Positions 1 to 8,600 of a stretch of DNA of 58,311 nt are shown here, piece by piece (position 1 is the first letter of the stretch; the number at the start of each line of letters is the position of its first letter). Made by a program: the position numbers and the translations under genes. Below the pieces are notes generated by a model, which had not been told where the DNA came from, ran no database searches, and saw only the letters and a list, made by a program, of their open reading frames with translations. The stretch is from a virus: the IMG/VR virus record IMGVR_UViG_3300009788_000113, positions 1 through 58,311 of that record; one strand, 5' to 3'.

Positions 1-70
1 GGCCGGGGGCGGGGGGGGGCGGGATGGGGCGGGAGGGGGGGGCGGCGGGGAGGCAGTTCGGGAGGAACGA
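1..70. repeat. Terminal overlap with 58242-58311
   Basis: Bases 1-70 align without gaps to bases 58242-58311. Bases 37-70 are identical. In bases 1-36 ten positions differ, and nine of them carry G where the right end has A, C or T. The reading frame of the structural gene entering at the right end continues exactly into the left end. The simplest reading is a circular or terminally redundant genome whose first 36 assembled bases are low-quality, with G called at dark cycles. The right-end version should be trusted. Confidence 0.9.
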
Positions 71-719
71 GGCGGAGATCGAAGCCACGCGCGAGGCGCT
101 GATGAGAGGGCTCACCGAGTTGAGGGGGGCGGGGGGCGCGGAGTCGGAGCGGCTTCTGGAGTTGGCGGGTGAGCAGCGGGAGGTGTTCGAGGCGGGGGTG
201 ACGGAAGCGATTGAAGGGTTCAGGGATCTATCGAACCAGCAGATCGCGCAGATAAGTAGTGATATCAACCGTGACGTGGGAGATGCGCGCAGGGCGATAT
301 CGGCAGGGTTCAATCCGCAGACGGGTGAGCCGTTGAGACCGGGCGAGGGCGAGGCGCTTTTTAGTTCGATTGAGAGGGAGGCGGGGCTTCGGCAGGGGCG
401 CGCGGTGGTGGAGTTGAGGTCGAGGTTCAATGAGCAGTTGTTGCAGGCGAGGTTGGCGGCGAGCCAGCAGAGGCTAGGGTCGTTAGAGGGGCAGAGGGCG
501 CTGTTTCTTGCGTCGGCGCAGTTGAGGACGAGTATTGCGGCTGCGGCTACGCAGCTTGAATTGCAGGGCAGGACGGCGCTCGCGGAACTTGTGAGAGCGA
601 ACCCGGAGAGTATTATCTCGACGTTCTCGGGCCTTGTGGCGCTCGCGGAGTTGGCGACCGCGCCCGGAGGTGGGAGTATACCGGGGCTTAACCTTAATCC
701 CTTCCAAGGTGCGGCATGA
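1..719 (+). CDS. Helical virion protein, 3' part (wraps across the ends)
   Basis: This is the C-terminal part of the gene that starts at 57854. Joined across the 70-nt overlap the product is 368 residues. This part is rich in Ala, Arg, Glu and Gln and predicted helical or coiled coil; it ends in a Gly-rich tail with PGGGSIPGLNLNPF. The neighbours are tail-tube-like and internal-protein-like genes, so a tail-tip, adaptor or ejected internal protein is likely. I do not recognise the family. The ATG at 24 is not a start: it lies in the error-rich first 36 bases and the open frame continues upstream through the join. Confidence 0.85.
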   Translation, partial: PGAGGGGMGREGGAAGRQFGRNEAEIEATREALMRGLTELRGAGGAESERLLELAGEQREVFEAGVTEAIEGFRDLSNQQIAQISSDINRDVGDARRAISAGFNPQTGEPLRPGEGEALFSSIEREAGLRQGRAVVELRSRFNEQLLQARLAASQQRLGSLEGQRALFLASAQLRTSIAAAATQLELQGRTALAELVRANPESIISTFSGLVALAELATAPGGGSIPGLNLNPFQGAA

Positions 720-732
720 GTGAGGTGATGGC

Positions 733-2373
733 ATGAGTCAGATTGCGTCGTTTATATCGCCGGTGAGGCCGCAGGCGGGCGCGCCGCCGGTTAATGTGCT
801 GGATCCAATTACGCCGCAGGCGCAGAGGGGCATTGAAGGGATTACGGGGAACTTGCAGGCGCAGGCGAACAGGCAGTTGGAAGCGGCGAGGATTGCGGCG
901 CAGGCGGGGCTAGCGAAGGCGGATATTGATGCGCGGCAGAGGTTGCAGGAGGCGGAGTTAGAGAATCGGATGCAGCAGCAGACGGCGGAAGTGGAGCAGT
1001 TGCAGTTGGGGAGGGAGGCGAGGACGGCGGAGCAGGAGAGCGAGCAGCAGTTCCAGGCGCAGTTGACGCAGGAGGCGCAGGAATTTACGCAGCAGGAGAA
1101 CCAGTTACAGCGGGGGTTCGAGGAGAGGTTGGTGAGCAAGGAGAGGGAGGCGAGGAACGGGATAGAGAGGGCGAAGATCAAGGCGGCGGAAGCGATCGCG
1201 GTGGGAGATACGGGCGCGGCGAGGGATGCGCAGGAAGAGATCATCAATCTGGAGATCGAGGCGGACAAGGTGCAGGAGGATATTGCGACGTTGCAGGGGA
1301 CGCTCTCGATGGTGAGGGGGCAGCAGGCCCCGGCGACGTTCGGGAGGATCAAGGATTCGGCGATGGAGTTCCTGAATATGCGGGAAGAGGTGCTGGTGGC
1401 TTCAAGGAATGATGCGCGGTTGAGGATTGATCTCGTGGCGAGGAACGCGGGGGCGATAAAGGGCGGTGTGAAGAAGGTGCTGGATGAGGGGGAGACGCTG
1501 GTGAGAGAGCGGTTGGTGGAGAGTCGCGTGGTGCCCGTGCCTCTGCCAGCGAGAGGCGCGATTAGAGAGGGGCCTGCGCAGTTCAGGGATGTGCGAAGGG
1601 TGATGCCGTTGCAGGCCGAGGCCAGGGAGAGGGTGCTTGATGAGGGGAGGGCGGAGGCGCTTGCGAGGCAGGTGGTGAAACAGTTGGATTTGCCGGATGA
1701 AGCGCCGGGAAGGATCAAGGATGCGCTGAATGATCTGATGACGCCGCTTGTGAGGGGCGCGGCGCAGGGGGTGATGAGTGATGAGAGGCAGACAGAAGCG
1801 GGCGTAGCAGTTGCGAGGTTGGAGGAGTTGGGGTTTGATAAGTTCAGGATCGCAGCGCTCTTGGATGCGTTCAGGGACACGGATCAAAGGTTCGGAGACG
1901 AGAAGAAGGGGGATCTGTCGAAGCTGGAGAACGCGGCGGGGATACTGAGGGGGTTGCCCGGTGCGGGGAGCGCGGTGGGGATAGACCCGGAGGGGTCGAA
2001 GAAGCAGGTCGAGTCGATGGCGCGAGTGTTCGAGAACCAGACGAACGCGGGCGCGCTGTTGTTCAGTGATGAGCAGTTCAATGAGTTCCTTGCGGGGCTC
2101 GCGCCGTTCACGGATGATGAGGAGATGGCGCGGTTGAGGGAGATCAGGCAGGCGTTCATCGGGAGGAGCGCGGAGGAGTTCGGGTTCGCGGGCTTCGAGG
2201 ACGTGTTCAACATCGAGGGGGCGACGGGCCGTCTCGAAGAGTTGCGAGGCGAGAGAGCGGGGCTTCGCAGGCGCGCGGGGGGGATACAGCGGCGCGCGAG
2301 TGAACGCGCCGGAGAAGCGCGCAGGGGTGCGGGTGAGATATTGCTTGAGAGCTTGTTGGAGCCATCTGGATGA
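733..2373 (+). CDS. Long coiled-coil virion protein
   Basis: The product has 546 residues. Residues 1-40 are Pro/Gly-rich, then about 40-190 form a Gln/Glu/Ala/Arg coiled coil, followed by further helical stretches and an Arg-rich C-terminus. AGGTGA lies 5 nt before the ATG. The gene sits 13 nt after another helical structural gene and before two Ala/Arg-rich membrane-active-looking proteins. Such tandem long helical genes after the tail-tube genes are typical of internal proteins ejected by podoviruses. No enzymatic motif is visible, so the role is inferred from position and composition only. Confidence 0.8.
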   Translation: MSQIASFISPVRPQAGAPPVNVLDPITPQAQRGIEGITGNLQAQANRQLEAARIAAQAGLAKADIDARQRLQEAELENRMQQQTAEVEQLQLGREARTAEQESEQQFQAQLTQEAQEFTQQENQLQRGFEERLVSKEREARNGIERAKIKAAEAIAVGDTGAARDAQEEIINLEIEADKVQEDIATLQGTLSMVRGQQAPATFGRIKDSAMEFLNMREEVLVASRNDARLRIDLVARNAGAIKGGVKKVLDEGETLVRERLVESRVVPVPLPARGAIREGPAQFRDVRRVMPLQAEARERVLDEGRAEALARQVVKQLDLPDEAPGRIKDALNDLMTPLVRGAAQGVMSDERQTEAGVAVARLEELGFDKFRIAALLDAFRDTDQRFGDEKKGDLSKLENAAGILRGLPGAGSAVGIDPEGSKKQVESMARVFENQTNAGALLFSDEQFNEFLAGLAPFTDDEEMARLREIRQAFIGRSAEEFGFAGFEDVFNIEGATGRLEELRGERAGLRRRAGGIQRRASERAGEARRGAGEILLESLLEPSG

Positions 2374-2385
2374 AAGTAGTCGCTA

Positions 2386-2712
2386 GTGGTTGAGCCGCAT
2401 ACGCAGCAGATTAAGTTGCTGTCGCACCTCGTGCATGAAATCGTGCAGGAGGACGGGGGCGTGGCGCTGTCGTTGCATGGGCTGCACACGATCAAATCGG
2501 AGGATATGGAACAACTGGTGGAACCCGCGCAGATATCGGATGGGACTCCCAAGCGGGTGCGCAGGTTTATACATTCGCTCAAGGGGAGGAACCTGAAGAG
2601 GAAAGATATGGTGATATGGGCCGCGAAGGATGAGGCGGGGAAGGTGTGGATAGGCGCGGGGTTTACGGATGAGGCATTACCAAGGGAAACTTTAGAAGAG
2701 GAGGCTGCATGA
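2386..2712 (+). CDS. Hypothetical 108-residue protein
   Basis: The frame uses a GTG start and its end overlaps the next ATG (ATGA). I do not recognise the protein. It has an amphipathic N-terminal helix, a Lys/Arg-rich middle (KRVRRFIHSLKGRNLKRKD) and an acidic tail. An exact copy of the dispersed 14-bp motif (2534-2547) is read in the sense direction here and encodes SDGT. The upstream ribosome site is weak and a later start is possible. Confidence 0.65.
   Translation: MVEPHTQQIKLLSHLVHEIVQEDGGVALSLHGLHTIKSEDMEQLVEPAQISDGTPKRVRRFIHSLKGRNLKRKDMVIWAAKDEAGKVWIGAGFTDEALPRETLEEEAA
2534..2547 (+). repeat. 14-bp motif, exact copy
   Basis: TATCGGATGGGACT, inside the 108-residue gene at 2386-2712, sense orientation, read as ISDGT. 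Confidence 0.9.
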
Positions 2713-3143
2713 TGACTCAAGCAACGTTGAACTCAGGACAAGTTGCAGGAGACGGAAATGCATTGCGTGAACAAGAGATCATAAAAAGAGAGCATCTTGC
2801 AACACCGGGGCCTTGGATGGCACAGGAATGTGGTGAAAAGTGCAGTGCAATAGTTATAGGTGTGGCTTACGCTATAGGAGATGAAGTTTGTAAGGAGGGC
2901 CTTTCAGGATGGCCTGAGTGCTATGATGAAGATGGTAATGATTTAATATCGCGTGAATGTCACATTTGTGAGTTGGGTGACTATTCTGAAAATTCTAATT
3001 CTAATGCTGATTTTATAGTTCACGCTCGTGATGATATTGCTTTCCTTCTTAAACGGTTGAATGCGTCACGCGCACATGTGGCTTTGTTGCAACAGAGAGT
3101 GAAAGAGCTTGTGTCTGGATTGACACCTGAGGAAACTGCGTAA
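2709..3143 (+). CDS. ATPGPW-motif phage accessory protein
   Basis: This 144-residue product carries ATPGPW (residues 31-36) and, near the end, ADFIVHARDDIAFLL. That pairing marks the widespread Ead/Ea22-like phage proteins of unknown function. There are two start choices, ATG at 2709 (overlapping the upstream stop) and ATG at 2712. The gene is clearly richer in A and T than its neighbours and lacks their heavy AGG/GCG codon use, which suggests a recent insertion into the virion module. A distant relative lies at 36512-36832 on the other strand. Confidence 0.75.
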   Translation: MMTQATLNSGQVAGDGNALREQEIIKREHLATPGPWMAQECGEKCSAIVIGVAYAIGDEVCKEGLSGWPECYDEDGNDLISRECHICELGDYSENSNSNADFIVHARDDIAFLLKRLNASRAHVALLQQRVKELVSGLTPEETA

Positions 3144-3781
3144 TGGCGAAGAGGCGGACATTCAGGGGGGCGGCGGTGGCGCAGAGGTCGCGGGATGCGG
3201 TTGCGCGGCAGTTGGCGGAGAGGGCGCGGAGGAGCGCTGCGGCTGCGAGGAGCGGGTTGGCGGGGACGTTCGGGGTTGCTCCGAGTGTAGCGAGTGTGGC
3301 CGCGATAGAGGCGGCGACTACTCCGGCGACGACGGTGAGAGGGGGCGCTGCGCTGGGGAGGACTGCGGGGAGAGGCGCGGCGCGTGCGGTGGGAGGGGCG
3401 GTTGCGAGGAGGGCTGCGCTTGCGCCGCTGGGGTTTGTGCCGGGGATAGGTCAGATCATAACAGGTGGGCTGTTGGGTTTGACAGCCCTTCAACTGTTGA
3501 GAGGGGGAGGGGGAGGTGCGGCGGATATAAGGGCGGAGGAGTTGGAGTCGCTACTTATCAGTCAGCAGAGGGCGGGGGTCGAGGCGCAGATCAGGGAGGA
3601 GCAGGCGCTGGGGGGTCTTATTGATTTGAATGTGGAGGCGGAGCGCGCGAATAGGAGGGTGAGGGAGCTTGCAGAGCTAAGGGAGTTGATTGGGCAGGAG
3701 GCGGGGAGGATCGCGGAGATTTCGCAGGTGGAGGTGCCGAGTCTGGCTGAGGTGGCGGCGAGGATAGGGTTGGGGTTGTGA
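3143..3781 (+). CDS. Ala/Arg-rich virion protein with membrane segment
   Basis: The product has 212 residues. The N-terminal 80 are extremely rich in Ala and Arg. A hydrophobic segment at about residues 97-118 (GFVPGIGQIITGGLLGLTAL) could cross or insert into a membrane, and the rest is a charged coiled coil. The start overlaps the preceding stop (TAATG). A basic head plus a membrane-active segment in the tail region fits an internal virion protein that helps DNA enter the host. The family is not recognised. Confidence 0.75.
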   Translation: MAKRRTFRGAAVAQRSRDAVARQLAERARRSAAAARSGLAGTFGVAPSVASVAAIEAATTPATTVRGGAALGRTAGRGAARAVGGAVARRAALAPLGFVPGIGQIITGGLLGLTALQLLRGGGGGAADIRAEELESLLISQQRAGVEAQIREEQALGGLIDLNVEAERANRRVRELAELRELIGQEAGRIAEISQVEVPSLAEVAARIGLGL

Positions 3782-4653
3782 CGCAACTGGCTACGAGGTT
3801 GGTGGGGAGGCCGGTTACGGCGCTCTTGAGGAGGGCGGTGAAGGGTGTTGTGAGGCCGGAGTTGGCGGCGAGTACGAAGTTGAGGTTGGATAGGTTGTTG
3901 AAGAGGGGGGAGAGGATTGTTAATACGGAGTTTGTGAGGGATCTGCCGGGGGATAGGGAGTTGTTGGTGGAGATTGCGACGAGGGGGGGCGGGACGAGGA
4001 CGGAGGTGCTGAGGTTGGGGGGACGGGGGTTTGCGAGGAAAGCGGCGCAGGCGGGAGGAGTGGAGGCGGGCGCGAGGGCGACTGTGGAAGGGGCGAGGAG
4101 GAGGCCGCCGGTGCTGGGGCAGGCGGCGCGAAGGGCGGCGGGGTTGGCGCGGAGGAGGCCGATCGAGACTGCGGCAGTGGCGGCTTTGACTGCGCCGTTT
4201 GCGGCGAGTGTGATCTCGGGGTTTGCGAGGACGGCGCAGGGGAGCAATCTGGATGATCTTATAGAGGCGGAATTGGCGGGGCAGACGGGGCTGGTGGCGG
4301 ATTCGATTCGGGCGCAGAAGTTGCAGCAGTTGGTGGGGGTAAATACGGCGAGGTTGGCGGCGCTGAGGCCAGATATTGCGATGCAGTTGAGCGCTGGGAG
4401 GAGGCTGCCGCAGGGGGGGATCTTTATTGGGAGACCGCAGGGGCAGGGCCTCCTCGAAGAGTTGGCGCTGAGTATGGCGACGGGTGGGTTCCAGAGCCCG
4501 GGGACGGTGGAGGACCAGGTGCTTCAGAGGTTGGCGCAGCAGGCTGGGTTGAGGGTGTCCACGAGATCGAGGACGTTGCAGGGCGGGGATGTGAGCAGGA
4601 CGGTGAGCGTGACAGGGCGGAGTGGCGAGGATCAAACATCGTCGCTATTCTAA
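3778..4653 (+). CDS. Ala/Arg-rich virion protein, second copy type
   Basis: The 291-residue product uses a GTG start overlapping the preceding TGA (GTGA). Like its neighbour it is Arg/Ala-rich, with a hydrophobic stretch at about residues 134-152 (AAVAALTAPFAASVISGF). The C-terminal third is Gln/Gly-rich and more polar. Translational coupling and similar composition suggest that the two proteins act together, perhaps as ejected internal proteins. No domain is recognised. Confidence 0.72.
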   Translation: MTQLATRLVGRPVTALLRRAVKGVVRPELAASTKLRLDRLLKRGERIVNTEFVRDLPGDRELLVEIATRGGGTRTEVLRLGGRGFARKAAQAGGVEAGARATVEGARRRPPVLGQAARRAAGLARRRPIETAAVAALTAPFAASVISGFARTAQGSNLDDLIEAELAGQTGLVADSIRAQKLQQLVGVNTARLAALRPDIAMQLSAGRRLPQGGIFIGRPQGQGLLEELALSMATGGFQSPGTVEDQVLQRLAQQAGLRVSTRSRTLQGGDVSRTVSVTGRSGEDQTSSLF

Positions 4654-4668
4654 GCTAGGAGACAACAG

Positions 4669-5040
4669 ATGAGCGTGATACCAGAATCAGAACTGACGAA
4701 TGTGAACTTCCTCATGGCTCCGCTGCCCTTCGATCCGGCGACGGCCACAAGGGTGATACTGTTCGTAGCGCCTTATGATATGTTTATTGATGAGGCGGCG
4801 ATCCGGTATACGGTGGCGAACGGGGCCGCGCTGACGGGGAATATCTCGAAGCTGGCGGACGGGACGGCTGTGTCGAGCGCGGGGACTGCGCTTACGAGCG
4901 CGGTGGATATGGATTCGACAGCGGATACGGTGCTGTTCTCGCTGGGGTTGAAGACCGACATTGATGCGAACAGGCGTCGAGAGGTGATGCAATACTTCTG
5001 GAGTTTTCGGGAGCGGCGGCTGCGGCGTTGGGGTTGGTGA
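4669..5040 (+). CDS. Beta-rich virion protein, probably frameshifted
   Basis: The ATG follows AGGAGA. The first about 105 residues are a beta-rich virion protein similar in strand pattern to the next gene (AIRYTV, NISKLADG, GTALTSAVD, LGLKTDI). The annotated C-terminus then turns into RRREVMQYFW... and RRLRRWGW, which looks like out-of-frame GC-rich sequence. In the -1 frame the DNA reads GDAILLEFSGAAAAALGL...HREFG and stops at 5073-5075, just before the AAAGGAG site of the next gene. A one-base error or a frameshift near 4960-4995 is likely; the natural gene would end at 5075. Confidence 0.75.
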   Translation: MSVIPESELTNVNFLMAPLPFDPATATRVILFVAPYDMFIDEAAIRYTVANGAALTGNISKLADGTAVSSAGTALTSAVDMDSTADTVLFSLGLKTDIDANRRREVMQYFWSFRERRLRRWGW

Positions 5041-5087
5041 GTGTGACGATTCGAGGGCACAGAGAGTTCGGATAAAGGAGCCGGAAG

Positions 5088-5480
5088 ATGGTACTGAACG
5101 ACTTTGCACTGGGATTCAGGCAGCTTGTGATGGTGAACTTCCAAGGGGATATCATCACGGATCAGCCGCTCGCTATCTTTCACAGAGATGTGCGGTTGAG
5201 GGGCGCGTGGTTGAGGTACGGGGTGAAGGGTGCGACAGGGACGTTCACCTTTACGCTTAAGAGCGCGGTGGATGCGACCGCGATCGGGTCGGGAGTCGCG
5301 CTGACTGCGGCGTTCGATGCGGTTGCGGGCGCGGCGAATACGTTTCATCCCTTCGCTATCACGGGCGGGTTTCAGGATATCAGCCAGAACGTGGTTATTG
5401 GTCTGGATGTTGCGGATTCGGCGACGACCAATGTTGCGGATATGGTTGTGGGGCTCGACTTCGAGTTCTTGCCCACTTGA
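5088..5480 (+). CDS. Beta-rich virion protein, paralogue of 4669 gene
   Basis: The 130-residue product has a strong AAAGGAG site 12 nt upstream. It is beta-rich and largely hydrophobic/Gly/Ala, with strand order matching the preceding gene (RLRGAWLRYGV, FTLKSAVD, SGVALTAAFDAV, NVVIGLDV, GLDFEFLP). Two adjacent beta-sandwich paralogues in the tail module suggest head-fibre, decoration or tail-spike-base proteins. A rho-independent terminator follows it, as expected for an abundantly made virion component. Confidence 0.8.
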   Translation: MVLNDFALGFRQLVMVNFQGDIITDQPLAIFHRDVRLRGAWLRYGVKGATGTFTFTLKSAVDATAIGSGVALTAAFDAVAGAANTFHPFAITGGFQDISQNVVIGLDVADSATTNVADMVVGLDFEFLPT

Positions 5481-5565
5481 TGGTGAGGCGACAGGTAGAT
5501 AGGTGTAACACGGTGCATGAGGCGGAAAGGCGCGATTGTCCCTTGTGGGCACGCGCCTGAGCGAG

Positions 5566-5600
5566 CCCCGGCGGGGGTTTCAGCCTCTGCCGGGGTTTTT
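5566..5600 (+). terminator. Rho-independent terminator
   Basis: CCCCGGC (5566-5572) pairs with GCCGGGG (5589-5595) around a 16-nt loop and is followed at once by TTTTT (5596-5600). It ends the unit containing the two beta-rich proteins. The next gene starts only 4 nt after the T tract, with no visible promoter between, so it probably acts as an attenuator that lowers expression of the large downstream gene. Confidence 0.8.
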
Positions 5601-5603
5601 ACG

Positions 5604-8600
5604 ATGACGCAGTTCCCGTCATTCAGCGCGGCGGCGCAGTTCGAGAGGGTGACGCCCTTCGATGCGCCGGGCGTGATATTTACACAGCTTGTGGATGGGG
5701 AGTTGACGGCGGGCTCCGCTGCGCGCGCGTTGTTTGATGGTTCGTCGTTGGGGGCGAAGGAGAGGGATTCGCTGTCGCAGAGGTTGAAGGCGCAGGCGGG
5801 CGGGACGGGGGTGTCCAATGCGCTGGTGGATATTGCGACGAACCCGTGGGTGTGGTTTATGTTCGCCACGAGCGCCTTTGGGCTTACGGCGGTGGGAAGA
5901 GGCGCAGAGAATATATTCAGGCTGGCTCCTAAGTATCACCCGTTCATTGCGGAAAACGGGAGCTTGTTGCATCAGGTTGGAGGCACGACGCCGCTCCAGA
6001 GTTTGAGGGGGACGGCGACGGGCGCGAGTTCGTTCCAAGTGAGCGACGCGATGGATGCGTTCAGACGGAGGAGAGGCGACGGGTTGGGCAGGGCGATATT
6101 TGAAGCGCAACAGAGGTTGGGAGTAAAGACGCTTGATCCGAGGCGGATACCGAACCCGGAGTTGGCGGGGAAGGTGGAGCGGGGGATGCTGGCCGTTCAT
6201 GCGTCTATTACGGGAGCGGCGCGAGAGATAGAGGAGGTGTTCCCGGTTGTGGAGAAGGGGGTGCTGACGTTGGAGAAGGTGAGGAGGCCCGCGCTTATTG
6301 CGCAAGATCCTGACATCATCTTGCAACAGATGGGGCTCACGGGGTTGAGGGACGCGATGGTGAGGACGTTCAGGGAGACAGCGGACGAGTTGTTTCCTGA
6401 TGAGGACGCGATACTGAGGATTTACAGAGGGCTGGCGAATCCAGTGGTGAGTCCGAACAAAGACACTTTGGCTGGGATTGATCTGGTGGGGCAGGTGCTG
6501 GGGAAGTTTGCAAATGATGTGAGGCAGGGAGCGGTGACGAGGGATCAGTTCACGAGGGCGATCAGGGAGACGGTGTTAGCGCCGATAAGGGAGAACGGGA
6601 CGTACTTTCCGAGGAATGTGAGCGAAGGGTTCAAGCTGGCGACGGGTAAAACGATAGATGTGGATAGGTTGAGAGCGGCGACGGCTGACGCGAGAAGACT
6701 GGGGCCTGCGGGAGCGACGATACCGAGGGTGAATGCGACGGGGCTTTTCCATCCGAGGGATCTGGAGGGGCTGGGGAATCAGTTCGGGGCGACCAATGAG
6801 TTAAGGCGTCAGATCAGTGTGGGGGACGCGATCCTTGAGAGAGGGCTTGTGAACGCGGATGAAGGGGTGGTGAGGTTCCATCGACTAAGGCCCTTAGCTC
6901 AGGTCACTAAGTATGTGGATGATTCGACGAGGACGTTCGCGTTCTTCGTGGATAAGCCAGGGAAAGAAGTGCTCGCGCTCCAGAAGGCGTCGCGTGCAGA
7001 AGCGTTAGCGGCGGATCCGGTGGGGAGGTTGAGGTTTGCGGTGGGGCTGGAGGCGGCAGGCAGGGCAGGGCCGCAGGGAGAGCGGGCGCTGGGTGCGAGG
7101 GTCTCCTCGATCTTCGACGAGGTAGGGGAGGCTCAGCAGCCTCTAGGCGGCTTCTCGATGGCGGATGCGTTCCAGAGAGAGTTCCAACTCATCAAGGATC
7201 CACATAGGCAGCGAGTCATTACGGATGTGATTGTCCCGAGAGCGTTAGGGAGATTGTCAGTACGGAATACGGCTTCGATCGCGGCGCTGCACACGGGGAA
7301 GCAGATGCTCGATTCGTTCGTGAGGACGGACGCCGCGAAGGTGATTGGTGAGTCGGGAGTCTACGGGAAGCGCGTAGTTGACAGGATGAGGCAACTGGCG
7401 AATCAGGATACGGATTTGTTGAGAGCGGGCGGTTCTATATCGAGGGGGCTTGCGAATCTGCTCTACAAGACGCACTTGGGGGTGAATCTGGCGTCGGTGG
7501 CGCTGAACTCGACGCAGCCCTTCTTGTTGGCGAGCACGTTCGTAGGGGCGAGGAATGTGCTGGCGGGGTACGGGGCGGCGTTCAGGGAGATGGGGGGGTA
7601 CTTCGCGGAGAGGACGGCGCGGTTCGGGCTGAGGCCCATTACGAACGCGCAGCGCGGGGAGTTGGTGAGGAACAATTTCAGGTTCGCGGACGTGGAGGGT
7701 GTGGATCTGCTGGGGGCGACGGACGACGTGCTTGAGAGTCTGGATGCGATCTCGTTCGAGAAGGGCGGGAGGGGGTTGGCGCTGGGTGGAGAGACGGCGT
7801 TTAGGCAGGAGGTGCTGTCGGGCGACTTCCTGTTGAAGCCCTTCGAGAAGGCCGAGATGATGAATCGGAACGTGGCCGCGCACGCGCTGGCGAGAGCAAG
7901 AAACTTTGATGTGGATGCGCTCGCGCCGGGGCAGGCGACGGAGTTGAGGGAGTTCGTGCTGGAGACGCAGTTCGGTAGCAATCCGCTGAATACGCCGCTG
8001 AGGTTCCAGCCGAGTCGAGCGAGCCAGGAGTTGACGTTCTCCCGCCTTCTGGAGAACCCGCTGATGCGGCAGTTCTTCAGTTTCCCGCTGCGATCGTTCA
8101 CGGGGATCGCGGAGACGAGCAGGTTCGTGGGGGGGAGTGAGGGAGTGAGAGGGTTCGGGAGAGGCGTGGGCGGGGTGGCGGTGGATGTGCTGAGGGGCAT
8201 GGGTGTGTCGGCGATTATGTTCGAGGCGGGCAAGGATCTCATTGGGGTGGATCTGGAGAGGGCGGGCTTTGCGAGCGCGACGACTGAGTTCCCGAGCCTG
8301 TTGCTGGGGCAGGAGGGACGGGGGTTGGTGCCGCCCATCGTGGATATTGGGCAGGACGTGTTCAAGGCGGCGTTCACGGACGAGGATGTGCAGTTCACGA
8401 GGGATATCCTACCGAGGGTGGTGCCCGGTGGGATTGCGGTGTCGCGCGCGATAGGGGTGCTGCCGAAGATAGACACAACGCCGTCGCTGAATCCGCAGCG
8501 GAGGTTCGCGGACTACACGCAGCTTAATGAAGAGGGAAGGGTGCCCGTATTTGACGCGAACTCGGGGAGCCTTATCTCGTTCGAGAGGCCGATTGATCTA

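Noticed and set aside
24-50. ATG start at 24 for the first gene
   Set aside because: It lies in the G-corrupted first 36 bases. The right-end copy of this sequence has other bases and the frame continues upstream through the join.
738-1880. Long open frames opposite the virion genes (also 3562-4635, 7463-8476 and 55089-57863)
   Set aside because: They mirror the strong codon bias of the real genes, lack ribosome sites and have Ser/Arg/Pro-rich low-complexity products.
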